From: Selenomonadales bacterium
GTDB lineage: Bacteria; Bacillota; Negativicutes; Selenomonadales; Selenomonadaceae
Assembly: GCA_900769615.1 (NCBI GenBank)
Contig: CAAGHH010000001.1
Coordinates: 186,001 to 250,000, forward strand
Direction: 5' to 3'
Length of the DNA stretch: 64,000 nucleotides
The notes under the pieces were generated by a model. That model had not been told where the DNA came from. It did no database searches and saw only the letters and a program-made list of their open reading frames with translations. This document shows, piece by piece, positions 36,867 to 45,881 of the stretch (the first letter of the stretch is position 1; each line of letters begins with the position of its first letter). The position numbers were made by a program, and so were the translations under genes.

Positions 36867-37457
36867 ATGATAGCTGAGGCAGTGTTAGCGGAGAATAAAA
36901 AAGCCCTTCGCGCTAGTATTAAACAAAAAAGAAGGGCTCTTAGCATAGAGTACCGCCAGCAAGCTAGCCGTAAAATGCAAGCAAAGCTTACAAGGCTTCC
37001 TTGCTATCAAGCGGCTGAATATATAATGCTATATATGGCTATGCAAGATGAGGTTCAGCTCGATGAACTTATAGCTATGGTGTTAAAGGATGGCAAAAAA
37101 GCTGCTATTCCGTTAGTTACTGGTGCTGGGCTGATGGAAGCCGTTGAACTAAGTGATATGGCTGATTTAGTACCGGATAAATATGGTATCAAGACGGTAA
37201 GCGAGGAAAAGCGAAGGCTTATTGCTCCGGATAAAATTGATCTTATAATTGTACCAGGGGTCGCTTTTGATAAAGCCGGACATCGCTTGGGGATGGGCGG
37301 TGGCTTTTATGACCGTTTTATGCTGAGAGCCTCTAGGGCAGTAAGAGCGGCTTTAGCTTATGATTGCCAGCTGCTAGCGGCTGTTCCAGCTCAGGCACAT
37401 GACTTAGCAGTTGATTATATTATTACTGAAAAACAAAATATAGCTTTAACCAAATAA
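36867..37457 (+). CDS. fau: 5-formyltetrahydrofolate cyclo-ligase
   Basis: Converts 5-formyl-THF to 5,10-methenyl-THF with ATP in one-carbon metabolism. The 196-aa protein has the N-terminal basic helix KKALRASIKQKRR, a substrate segment, and the ATP-binding signature GVAFDKAGHRLGMGGGFYDRF. ATG 36867 starts three bases after yajC. Insertion of a folate gene between yajC and secD is unusual compared with the common yajC-secD-secF order. Confidence 0.92.
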   Translation: MIAEAVLAENKKALRASIKQKRRALSIEYRQQASRKMQAKLTRLPCYQAAEYIMLYMAMQDEVQLDELIAMVLKDGKKAAIPLVTGAGLMEAVELSDMADLVPDKYGIKTVSEEKRRLIAPDKIDLIIVPGVAFDKAGHRLGMGGGFYDRFMLRASRAVRAALAYDCQLLAAVPAQAHDLAVDYIITEKQNIALTK

Positions 37458-37490
37458 AAATAAAATTTAAAATGGAAAGGATTGAATCCA

Positions 37491-38744
37491 TTGAAAAGAG
37501 ACAGTCTTATGAAACTGATTGTCTGTGTTGTTGCTATTATTGGTATTTTTATTGCTTTTGTAAAACCATTAGCGTTTTCCATTCGGCAAGGTCTTGATTT
37601 GCAAGGTGGTACGCATGTAGTTTTAGAGGCTGAGGACACAGATATCGCCCAAGTAAACGATGACGCTATGAATCGGGTCGTAGCTATTATGGAAAAGCGA
37701 GTAAATTCGTTAGGACTTACCGAGCCTATCATTCAGCGTGAGGGAGAACGCCGAGTTATTATTGAGCTTCCAGGGGTAAAAGATCCGGATGCAGCCATTA
37801 AGACTATCGGCAAGACCGCCATGCTCGAATTTAAGGATGAAGAAGGCAATACGGTTCTTACGGGTACTGATTTAAAAGATGCGCAGGCAGCGACTAATTC
37901 GCAAAATGGTCAAAATGTAGTTAACCTTGAATTTTCCGATGAAGGTGCCAAGAAATTTGCTGACCTTACGACTAAAAATGTTGGTCGTACCATTGCTATC
38001 TTGCTTGATGGCGAGATCCTTACGGCGCCTAATGTCCGCGAGCCTATCTTAGGTGGCAAGGCAGAAATTTCTGGTCAGAAGACTTTGGAGGAAGCGCAAA
38101 ATTTGGCGGTGGTTTTACGCAGTGGTGCTCTGCCAGTAAAAGTAAATATTATCGAAACTCGTACCGTTGGTCCGTCCTTAGGACAGGATTCCAAGGATAA
38201 ATCTGAATTTGCCTTTGCTGTTGGTATCGGGGCCGTCTTGTTATTCATGGTACTTTTCTATCGTTTGTCAGGTTTTATTGCCGATGTGGCTTTGATGGCC
38301 TATACAGTTATGCTGCTGGGGCTGTTGTATCTTTTGGATGCAACGCTTACTTTGCCAGGTGTAGCTGGTATCATCTTGACCATAGGTATGGCGGTTGATG
38401 CTAACGTGCTTATTTTTGAACACTTTAAAGAAGAATATCAGATTCAAGGCAAATCATTGCGTTTGTCGATGGATGCAGGCTTTAAGCGAGCCTTTACCAC
38501 CATTTTTGACTCTAATATAACTACGATTATCGCAGCTGGCGTCTTGTTCTTCTTGGGAACTGGTACGATTAAAGGTTTTGCTATCACTCTGGGTATAGGT
38601 ACTATGCTATCAATGTTTACGGCGATTACCCTGTCGCAGTATATGTTAAAGCTTATGATTAATTCTAAGATTTTTGATAGTCCTGGTGCTTATGGTGCTA
38701 ATGGTTTTATGTTGTGGAAAAAGGAGGATATGAAGCATGACTAA
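37491..38744 (+). CDS. secD: Protein translocase subunit SecD
   Basis: Proton-driven partner that pulls exported proteins after SecYEG passage. The 417-aa protein has TM1, the family motif GLDLQGGTHVVLEAE, a periplasmic P1 domain (RVIIELPGVKDPDAA), and a C-terminal five-helix bundle with AVGIGAVLLFMVLFYR and GMAVDANVLIFEHFKEE. TTG 37491 has GGAAAGGA 10 bases upstream. secF overlaps its end by eight bases. Confidence 0.94.
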   Translation: MKRDSLMKLIVCVVAIIGIFIAFVKPLAFSIRQGLDLQGGTHVVLEAEDTDIAQVNDDAMNRVVAIMEKRVNSLGLTEPIIQREGERRVIIELPGVKDPDAAIKTIGKTAMLEFKDEEGNTVLTGTDLKDAQAATNSQNGQNVVNLEFSDEGAKKFADLTTKNVGRTIAILLDGEILTAPNVREPILGGKAEISGQKTLEEAQNLAVVLRSGALPVKVNIIETRTVGPSLGQDSKDKSEFAFAVGIGAVLLFMVLFYRLSGFIADVALMAYTVMLLGLLYLLDATLTLPGVAGIILTIGMAVDANVLIFEHFKEEYQIQGKSLRLSMDAGFKRAFTTIFDSNITTIIAAGVLFFLGTGTIKGFAITLGIGTMLSMFTAITLSQYMLKLMINSKIFDSPGAYGANGFMLWKKEDMKHD

Positions 38745-39654
38745 GTTCAATATTGCCGGACATACCAAAGTCTGGTTCATAATCTCCCTTTTAGTGATAA
38801 TACCGGGTATTTTCTGCATGTTCACCAAAGGCTTTAACTTTGGTATTGACTTTACTGGCGGCACGATTATTGATTTAAAATTTGACCAGCCAGTAACTAT
38901 TCAGCAGGTTCGTTCAAGTCTGGCTAATTTTGGTTATGAAGGCGCACAGATTCAGCTGTCAGGAGCTCAGTCAGATGTTTTAGAATCCAATGATGTTATG
39001 ATTCGGACAACTGATATGGAAGAAGAACAACGTAAAACGGTTATGGCAGGACTGAAAAATGATGTTGGCAATTATACTGTTTTACGCGAAGAAAAGGTTG
39101 GTGCTACTATCGGTGGTGAATTAATCACCAATGCGGTAATGGCCTTAGTCGTATCATGGGCGTTAATTATAATGTATGTTGCTTATCGCTTTGAATGGCG
39201 CTTTGGTGTAGCAGCGGTGTTAGCACTCATTCATGACCTTTTGATAGTGCTTACCATATTTTCGGTTACGGGACGTCAGGTTGACTCATCCTTCATTGCA
39301 GCTTTGCTGACGATTGTTGGTTATTCAATTAACGATACGATAGTTATTTTTGATCGTATTCGGGAGAACTTGAGACTGCATTTCCGTCGTGGCGGCGATG
39401 TTGTTAAATTGGTAAATACGTCTATTTTCCAAACGCTTACGCGTTCACTTTATACAGTATTTACCGTTATGTTTACGACCTTTGCTTTGTACTTCTTTGG
39501 TGGCGATACGACCAAAGATTTTGCCTTTGCTTTGCTGGTTGGTTTTGGTGTAGGCTGTTATTCATCAATTTTTATTGCCAGCCCGCTTTGGATGATGTTG
39601 CGCAATTGGGGCGATAAAAAAACGGCTCATTTAAAGACATCTGCTGCTAAATAA
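38737..39654 (+). CDS. secF: Protein translocase subunit SecF
   Basis: Membrane partner of SecD, 305 aa, six predicted helices. Motifs: FNFGIDFTGGTIIDLKF after TM1, SINDTIVIFDRIRENLR, and a Thr/Phe-rich TM5-6 region (TRSLYTVFTVMFTTFALYFFGG). AAAGGAGG within secD precedes ATG 38737. SecD and SecF are separate genes here; some Firmicutes have them fused. Confidence 0.95.
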   Translation: MTKFNIAGHTKVWFIISLLVIIPGIFCMFTKGFNFGIDFTGGTIIDLKFDQPVTIQQVRSSLANFGYEGAQIQLSGAQSDVLESNDVMIRTTDMEEEQRKTVMAGLKNDVGNYTVLREEKVGATIGGELITNAVMALVVSWALIIMYVAYRFEWRFGVAAVLALIHDLLIVLTIFSVTGRQVDSSFIAALLTIVGYSINDTIVIFDRIRENLRLHFRRGGDVVKLVNTSIFQTLTRSLYTVFTVMFTTFALYFFGGDTTKDFAFALLVGFGVGCYSSIFIASPLWMMLRNWGDKKTAHLKTSAAK

Positions 39655-39668
39655 ATATTAGGCATGGT

Positions 39669-39700
39669 GGCCCGTTTTCATTTGAAAACGGGCTTTTGTA
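39669..39700 (+). terminator. Terminator after secF
   Basis: GCCCGTTTTC and GAAAACGGGC around ATTT, followed by TTTTGTATTT. Confidence 0.9.
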
Positions 39701-39723
39701 TTTGACTGTTGGGAAAATATATG

Positions 39724-39752
39724 TTTACGCCATATGGAAAATAATGTATGAT
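39724..39752 (+). promoter_or_regulatory. Promoter of recJ-rel
   Basis: TTTACG 39724-39729, 17 bases, TATGAT 39747-39752; about 20 bases before recJ. Confidence 0.5.
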
Positions 39753-39772
39753 ATTAGGCAGGAGTTGTAAAC

Positions 39773-41740
39773 ATGATGAAACAGTGGAAACTATTAGATA
39801 AAGTGCCGGATTTATCCGGTTTAGCTAAAAAGATAGGAGCGTCAGAGCTGATTGCAGGGGTGCTTTGGCATCGTGGGATACGAACAGCAGCGGCAGCCAA
39901 GGAATTTTTGCAGCCAGAAAAGCAGCCTTTTTATGATCCGTATCTGATGAAGGATATGGATAAAGCCGTGGCTCGGGTAATTACAGCTATTGAACATGAA
40001 GAACATATAACGGTTTATGGTGACTATGATGTCGATGGTATGACGGCAACGTCGCTTATGCTGCACAATCTTAGAGCCTTGGGCGGCAAAGCGGATTTTT
40101 ATATTCCTGATCGGCAAAAGGAAGGCTATGGTCTTAATTTAGAAGCATTGCAATATTTAGCCGAGCAGGGAACTAAGCTTTTATTGACGGTTGATTGTGG
40201 TATTGCATCCGTAGCTGATGTAGAGGGCATGAAAGGTAAATTAGATATTATAATTACTGATCATCATCTGCCAGGAGCGGTGCTGCCAGAGGCTTTGGCG
40301 GTAGTAAATCCGCATCGTGCTGATTGTGAATATCCCGATAAGAATTTAGCTGGAGTAGGCGTAGCCTTTAAGCTTTGTCAGGCTTTATGGCAAAAGCTGG
40401 AAAATGAAAAATATGAACGTGATTTGGAATTAGTAGCCTTAGGAACCGTGGCTGATGTGGTGCCACTGCTAGGTGAAAATCGGCATATAGTAAAAACTGG
40501 GTTGGAAAATATGACCAATTCAACGTTTGCCGGTATAAGAGCGCTATTAAAAACAGCGGATGTCAGTGATAGCAGGCTTAATACGGGTCATGTCGGTTTC
40601 AGGCTGGCACCAAGATTGAATGCTGCTGGACGAATCGGCTCAGCGGTTAAAGGGGTGCATTTACTGCTGGCTAAAGACGAGGGCAAGGCTATGGAGCTAG
40701 CGATGGAACTTGATATGCTTAATAGTCAGCGGCAAGCTATTGAACAGGAAATATTGCAAAAGGCGGAAGCTTCGTTAAAAGAACAGGATTTAATAAACCT
40801 GCCGGCAATAGTAGTAGCTGGTGAAAATTGGAATTCAGGTGTTATCGGTATTGTAGCTTCGCGGCTGGTTGATAAGTATTATAAGCCGGTTGTCGTGTTT
40901 AGCATCCAGGAGGATGGTGTATGCAAAGGATCCTGCCGCAGCATTGATGGCTTTAATATGTATGAAGCGTTAAAGCTTTGTCAAGATTACATAATTAAGT
41001 TTGGCGGACACGCGCAGGCAGCAGGGCTTTCAGTTGCTATAGCTGAACTTGATGATTTTAAGCAGGCTTTTTATAAGGTGGCAGCAGCTAAGCTTACGCC
41101 TGATGATTATATTCCTAAGGTTGAGGTAGAAGCTGAACTGGAGCCAAGCAAAGTTACTATTGACTTGGTAGAAGAATTAGATAAATTAGAGCCTTATGGT
41201 ATGGGAAATCCTAAACCGTTATTTGGCTGGAAAAATATTCGCGCGAAGAGTGCTATGGTTATTGGCAGCCAAGGCCAGCATTTGCGGTTTCAGATTGGCA
41301 CGGACGAAGCCTTGCGAACAGCACTTTTTTGGAATCAGGGCAGTATGGCAGGGATAGTTAATGCGGAAAATATCGATATAGTATATAGTCCAGCCATAAA
41401 TGAATGGCAGGGAAGGCGCAGTTTGCAATGTATGATAAATGCGCTTAATCCAGCGGCTGGGGAAAAAGTTTTTCCAGAGCGGGAAACGCTGGCAGAAATA
41501 TATCGGTTGTTATATCAAATTCAGCAGCAGGAAGGCAAAATTCCCTATAATGCTACTGAACTAACTATTCAGTTTAACCAGCAACGTGCACATATATCGT
41601 TGTATACACTCAGTATTGGTTTGCGAATTTTTCAGGAACTTGGGATATTGCGGACAAATTTAACTGAAGAAAGTTATTATTTGCCCAAGGTGACGACAAA
41701 AATGGATTTAAGTAATTCGCCAACGTTTAGCCGTCACTAA
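39773..41740 (+). CDS. recJ: Single-stranded-DNA-specific 5'-3' exonuclease RecJ
   Basis: Degrades 5' single strands in recombination and mismatch repair. The 655-aa protein has DHH-phosphoesterase motifs: YGDYDVDGMTATSL (II), DCGIASV, TDHHLPG (III) and DRQKEGYGLN, then the DHHA1 motif FGGHAQAAGLS and an OB-type C-terminal domain. AGGAG lies before ATG 39773. The C-terminal 100 residues are a winged-helix-like extension seen in some Firmicute RecJs. rel follows 41 bases on. Confidence 0.95.
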   Translation: MMKQWKLLDKVPDLSGLAKKIGASELIAGVLWHRGIRTAAAAKEFLQPEKQPFYDPYLMKDMDKAVARVITAIEHEEHITVYGDYDVDGMTATSLMLHNLRALGGKADFYIPDRQKEGYGLNLEALQYLAEQGTKLLLTVDCGIASVADVEGMKGKLDIIITDHHLPGAVLPEALAVVNPHRADCEYPDKNLAGVGVAFKLCQALWQKLENEKYERDLELVALGTVADVVPLLGENRHIVKTGLENMTNSTFAGIRALLKTADVSDSRLNTGHVGFRLAPRLNAAGRIGSAVKGVHLLLAKDEGKAMELAMELDMLNSQRQAIEQEILQKAEASLKEQDLINLPAIVVAGENWNSGVIGIVASRLVDKYYKPVVVFSIQEDGVCKGSCRSIDGFNMYEALKLCQDYIIKFGGHAQAAGLSVAIAELDDFKQAFYKVAAAKLTPDDYIPKVEVEAELEPSKVTIDLVEELDKLEPYGMGNPKPLFGWKNIRAKSAMVIGSQGQHLRFQIGTDEALRTALFWNQGSMAGIVNAENIDIVYSPAINEWQGRRSLQCMINALNPAAGEKVFPERETLAEIYRLLYQIQQQEGKIPYNATELTIQFNQQRAHISLYTLSIGLRIFQELGILRTNLTEESYYLPKVTTKMDLSNSPTFSRH

Positions 41741-41781
41741 ATAGCGTGAGAAAATATTGCGCTGGCTCAGGAGGGAATTTT

Positions 41782-44004
41782 ATGAACGACAAAGATAAAG
41801 CACCGGTTACTATAGAAGGAATTATAGCAGCCGTAAAAAAATATGAACCGAAGGCAAATACCAGACTGATAAGAAGGGCTTATGATTTGGCCAAAGCTGC
41901 GCATAAGGGACAGACTAGAGTATCGGGGGAAGAATATATTATTCATCCTTTGCATGTAGCTCAGATTTTAACCGAACTGCATATTGATGATGTTACTATC
42001 AGTGCAGCATTATTGCATGATGTGGTTGAAGACACGATTTATACTAATGAGCAGATTGCGGATATGTTTGGGGAAGAAGTCGCCATGATTGTTGATGGTG
42101 TTACCAAACTGGGGCGGATAAAATATAAATCCAAAGAGGAAGTACAGCTGGAAAACTATCGTAAGATGTTTTTGGCTATGGCCAAGGATATCCGGGTTAT
42201 TATGGTGAAATTGGCAGATAGACTGCACAACATGCGGACATTAAAGTATATGCGTGAAGATAAGCAAAAGCGCATTGCCAAGGAAACTATTGAAATATAT
42301 GCACCGTTAGCTAACAGGCTGGGTATATCCAATATCAAATGGGAGCTGGAGGATTTATGCCTGCGCTATTTAGAGCCAGAAACGTATTATGACTTAGTTG
42401 AAAACGTAAAGCAAAAACGGCGGGAGCGGCAGGCTTTTATCGATACTTCTATTGAACAGATTCGGGAAAAGCTCGACGAAGCTAATATTAAAGCCGATAT
42501 CAACGGCCGGGCGAAGCATTTTTATAGTATCTACAAAAAGATGAAGCGTGACAATAAGAGTATCAGCGAAATTTACGATTTGTCAGCGATCAGAGTTTTA
42601 GTAGAATCGGTAAAGGATTGCTATGGTGTTTTAGGTGTCATTCATGCAATGTGGAAGCCTATCCCTGGACGCTTTAAAGATTATATAGCTATGCCAAAGT
42701 CTAACGGTTATCAGTCACTCCATACTACCGTAATGACACGTGGTTATCCTTTGGAGATACAGATTCGCACTTACAAGATGCATCAAGTATCAGAATATGG
42801 TGTGGCAGCACATTGGAAATATAAAGAGGCCGGCAAGGGCGCAACGGCTGGCAATGCAGTTGATCAAAAAATGAACTGGCTAAGGCAAATGGTTAATTTG
42901 CAGCAGGAACTAAGTGATCCTAAGGAATATTTTGAAGCTCTTAAAGTTGATATTTTTTCTGACGAAGTCTTTGTCTTTACCCCAAAAGGTGATGTCGTTG
43001 ATCTGCCCAAGGGATCTAATCCGATAGATTTTGCTTATCGTATCCATACTGAGGTCGGGCATCATTGTGTCGGGGCTAAAGTTAACGGCAAAATGGTACC
43101 GCTGGAGTACAAGCTTAAAAATGGTGATATAGTTTCGGTAGTTACGAACAAGGCTAACAATGGACCTAGCCGTGACTGGCTGAATATCGTTGCTTCATCA
43201 GAAACCCGCAGTAAAATTCGTTCCTGGTTTAAAAAGGAACGGCGAGAAGAAAATATTGAACGCGGTATGGAGCTTATAAAGGGCGAGGCTAAGCGGTTAG
43301 GCTATGCCCCCAAAGAGCTAATAAAAGAAGGACGTTTGTTAGAAGTAGCCAAGAAATTAAATATTCTTAGTGAAGATGATTTGTTAGCTGCTTTAGGTTA
43401 TGGCGGCATTACCGTTCATGGTATAATGACTAAGCTGATTGAGCTCCATAAAAAAGAGTTAAAAGCTAATACTCCGGTAGATGTATCGAAAATGCTATCA
43501 GAACTCAAGCAGCCACAGCACAATGGCAAGAAGTCAAAATCAAGTCATGGGGTGTTGGTTGAAGGTGAAAGCGGTCTTTTAGTACGGCTGGCCCGTTGCT
43601 GTAATCCGATACCAGGTGATCCGATAACTGGTTACGTTACTAGAGGTCGTGGGGTATCGGTACATCGTTCGGATTGTCCTAATGTGCTGAAGGATACTGA
43701 TTTTTCGCGGATGATTGAAGTTGGCTGGGATATTGGTCTGGATAAAGTATATACGGTTGAACTTGAAATTGTTTGCAATGACAAAAGTGGTATGCTTACT
43801 AGTGTGCTGGCAGTACCGACGGAAATGAAAATAAATATTCATAGTGTTAATGCCAGCCCTAACCGCAGCAATAAGACATCGACTATTATGTTAGGCTTAG
43901 AGGTGCGCAATTCGACCCAGGTTACGCAGATTATGACTAAACTTAGACGGCTGAAAGATGTATTTAGTGTTACTCGCAAAATGGGCAGTTCCTTAAATGA
44001 TTAA
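41782..44004 (+). CDS. rel: Bifunctional (p)ppGpp synthetase/hydrolase
   Basis: Makes and degrades the stringent alarmone. The 740-aa protein has an HD hydrolase with intact HDVVEDT, a synthetase domain with the RFKDYIAMPKSNGYQSLHT loop (RxKD motif of bifunctional enzymes), a TGS domain (VFTPKGDVVDLPKGSNPIDFAYRIHT), a zinc-finger segment (RCCNPIPGDPITGY) and a C-terminal ACT domain. GGAGGG lies 8 bases before ATG 41782; an in-frame TTG or GTG upstream at 41746 is not needed. It is linked to recJ as in many Firmicutes. Confidence 0.96.
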   Translation: MNDKDKAPVTIEGIIAAVKKYEPKANTRLIRRAYDLAKAAHKGQTRVSGEEYIIHPLHVAQILTELHIDDVTISAALLHDVVEDTIYTNEQIADMFGEEVAMIVDGVTKLGRIKYKSKEEVQLENYRKMFLAMAKDIRVIMVKLADRLHNMRTLKYMREDKQKRIAKETIEIYAPLANRLGISNIKWELEDLCLRYLEPETYYDLVENVKQKRRERQAFIDTSIEQIREKLDEANIKADINGRAKHFYSIYKKMKRDNKSISEIYDLSAIRVLVESVKDCYGVLGVIHAMWKPIPGRFKDYIAMPKSNGYQSLHTTVMTRGYPLEIQIRTYKMHQVSEYGVAAHWKYKEAGKGATAGNAVDQKMNWLRQMVNLQQELSDPKEYFEALKVDIFSDEVFVFTPKGDVVDLPKGSNPIDFAYRIHTEVGHHCVGAKVNGKMVPLEYKLKNGDIVSVVTNKANNGPSRDWLNIVASSETRSKIRSWFKKERREENIERGMELIKGEAKRLGYAPKELIKEGRLLEVAKKLNILSEDDLLAALGYGGITVHGIMTKLIELHKKELKANTPVDVSKMLSELKQPQHNGKKSKSSHGVLVEGESGLLVRLARCCNPIPGDPITGYVTRGRGVSVHRSDCPNVLKDTDFSRMIEVGWDIGLDKVYTVELEIVCNDKSGMLTSVLAVPTEMKINIHSVNASPNRSNKTSTIMLGLEVRNSTQVTQIMTKLRRLKDVFSVTRKMGSSLND

Positions 44005-44039
44005 GCTGATAAAAAAGGCAATGCTAAATCTATAATAAG

Positions 44040-44082
44040 AAAACTGAGACAAATAGTAATTTTTTTGTCTCAGTTTTTTTAA
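44040..44082 (+). terminator. Terminator after rel
   Basis: AAAACTGAGACAAA and TTTGTCTCAGTTTT arms, then more T; strong and symmetric. Confidence 0.9.
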
Positions 44083-44161
44083 AGGCAGCTTTTTTGTGGT
44101 AAGATTAACATAAAAGTGTTTTTGCTACTGAATGAACTGAATAAGAAAGGTACATATAAAT

Positions 44162-45049
44162 ATGGATAATAAGCAAGATATGCCGCAGCTGCAATGGTTC
44201 CCCGGGCACATGAAAAAAGCTCAGCGCCTCATTGAGGATAATCTAAAACTGGTTGATGTAGTAATCGAGCTTTTAGATGCAAGGATTCCTTTTAGCAGTG
44301 CCAATCCCATGCTAGCAGAAATAATAAAAACTAAGCCACGGATGATTGCACTAAATAAAATAGATTTGGCTGATCCTGGGATGACTAAAAAGTGGCTTAA
44401 TTATTTTAAAGCGCAGGGAATAATTGCTGTTGGTATAGATTCAGCTAAAGGGCGCGGGATGAAGCAGCTGGTAAGTGCCGCAGAAATGCTGGCCAAACCG
44501 AAAACAGAAAAATTTGTAGCTAAAGGGGCTAAGGCTAGAGCTGCCCGCTGCATGATACTTGGTATTCCGAACGTAGGCAAGTCATCACTTATAAATCGGC
44601 TGGCTGGTGCCGTTAAAGCCAAAACCGCAGATAAACCTGGAGTAACTCGTGCCAAGCAGTGGATAAAAATTGGCAGCAACTTGGATTTACTAGACACGCC
44701 AGGTATTTTGTGGCCAAAGTTTGAAGATAAGACTGTCGGGTTAAAATTAGCTTTTACGGGAGCTATCAATGATGATATTTATGATCGGGAGCAGGTAACA
44801 GCGCTTTTACTGGAAGTTATGCGGCGTGATTATGCGGCTAGACTAATAGAGCGGTTTAAGTTCAAAGGTGAATTGCCGGAATCTGGTCTTGATTTATTAG
44901 AGGCTATTGGTCGTAAACGAGGCTGTCTGGTAAAGGGCGGGCTGGTTGATTTGGAAAAAGCACAAAATATTGTTTTAAATGAATTTCGGGCAGGCAAATT
45001 AGGCTTAGTTACATTAGATGAAGTGCCAGCAGCGGGAAAGGCAGAATAA
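44162..45049 (+). CDS. rbgA: Ribosome biogenesis GTPase RbgA (YlqF)
   Basis: Late 50S assembly GTPase, 295 aa, with circularly permuted G motifs: NKIDLA (G4) near residue 60, then GIPNVGKSSLINRL (G1) near 136, and DTPGILWP (G3). The start WFPGHMKKA is the family signature. It heads a run rbgA-rnhB-ylqG-like-ylqH that matches the Bacillus ylqF-rnhB-ylqG-ylqH order. rnhB starts one base after its stop. Confidence 0.95.
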   Translation: MDNKQDMPQLQWFPGHMKKAQRLIEDNLKLVDVVIELLDARIPFSSANPMLAEIIKTKPRMIALNKIDLADPGMTKKWLNYFKAQGIIAVGIDSAKGRGMKQLVSAAEMLAKPKTEKFVAKGAKARAARCMILGIPNVGKSSLINRLAGAVKAKTADKPGVTRAKQWIKIGSNLDLLDTPGILWPKFEDKTVGLKLAFTGAINDDIYDREQVTALLLEVMRRDYAARLIERFKFKGELPESGLDLLEAIGRKRGCLVKGGLVDLEKAQNIVLNEFRAGKLGLVTLDEVPAAGKAE

Positions 45050-45050
45050 A

Positions 45051-45836
45051 ATGGATTTAACCGGATATACGACTAAGGAAATCGAAAAGATTTTGGCTGA
45101 TTTTCCGGCAAGTGCTGAGTTTTTAACCGCTTGCAAGGAAGATTCCCGTAAGGCGGTTGGTCGGCTTTTTAAGCGTTATGAACGGGAAGTGGCGGATAGA
45201 GAGCGGGTCGCAGCCATGTACGGCTATGAACAGGCTGCTCGGGCCAAAGGCTATAAGTTAATAGCTGGTGTTGATGAAGCTGGGCGGGGACCACTAGCTG
45301 GTCCGGTATCAGTTGCGGCAGTAATCCTGCCACCAGATTTATATCTTCCGAAGATAAATGATTCGAAAAAAATCTCGGCTAAGGTACGTGAAGAACTTTA
45401 TGATGAAATACAGGCCAAGGCTATTGCCATCGGGACGGCCTTGGTTGATGCCAAGACCATCGATCGAGTGAATATTTATCAGGCTACTATTAATGGTATG
45501 TACAATGCTATCTTTGCACTTGACCCTGAACCGCAAACAGTGCTGATTGATGCCATGCCCTTAGAGAAGCTGCCGATGCCGGCACAGCCTATTATCAAAG
45601 GTGATGCTAAGTCAGCTTCGATTGCAGCCGCTTCGATAATTGCTAAGGTAAGACGTGACCGTTTGATGGATGAATATGATAAAAAATATCCGGAATATGG
45701 TTTTGCGCAGCACAAAGGTTATGGTACAGCACAGCATCTAGAGGCTTTGCGCAAATTTGGACCATGTCCGATCCATCGGCTTTCTTTTGAACCAATTCAT
45801 TCTATGGTAAATAATGAAATAGAAGAACCATTTTAA
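45051..45836 (+). CDS. rnhB: Ribonuclease HII
   Basis: Cleaves RNA in RNA/DNA hybrids and misincorporated ribonucleotides. The 261-aa protein has an N-terminal substrate-binding helix region (TTKEIEKILADF, about 70 aa, typical of Firmicute RNase HII). The catalytic acids are the Asp and Glu of GVDEAGRGPLAGPV, the Asp of LIDAMPL and a later Asp (VRRDRLMDEYD). ATG 45051 follows the rbgA stop by one base; an in-frame ATG at 45018 lies inside rbgA. Confidence 0.95.
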   Translation: MDLTGYTTKEIEKILADFPASAEFLTACKEDSRKAVGRLFKRYEREVADRERVAAMYGYEQAARAKGYKLIAGVDEAGRGPLAGPVSVAAVILPPDLYLPKINDSKKISAKVREELYDEIQAKAIAIGTALVDAKTIDRVNIYQATINGMYNAIFALDPEPQTVLIDAMPLEKLPMPAQPIIKGDAKSASIAAASIIAKVRRDRLMDEYDKKYPEYGFAQHKGYGTAQHLEALRKFGPCPIHRLSFEPIHSMVNNEIEEPF

Positions 45837-45881
45837 AGCGTAGATGTTTAATATAGGCGAGCAAGGAAGGAATGATTGGTA

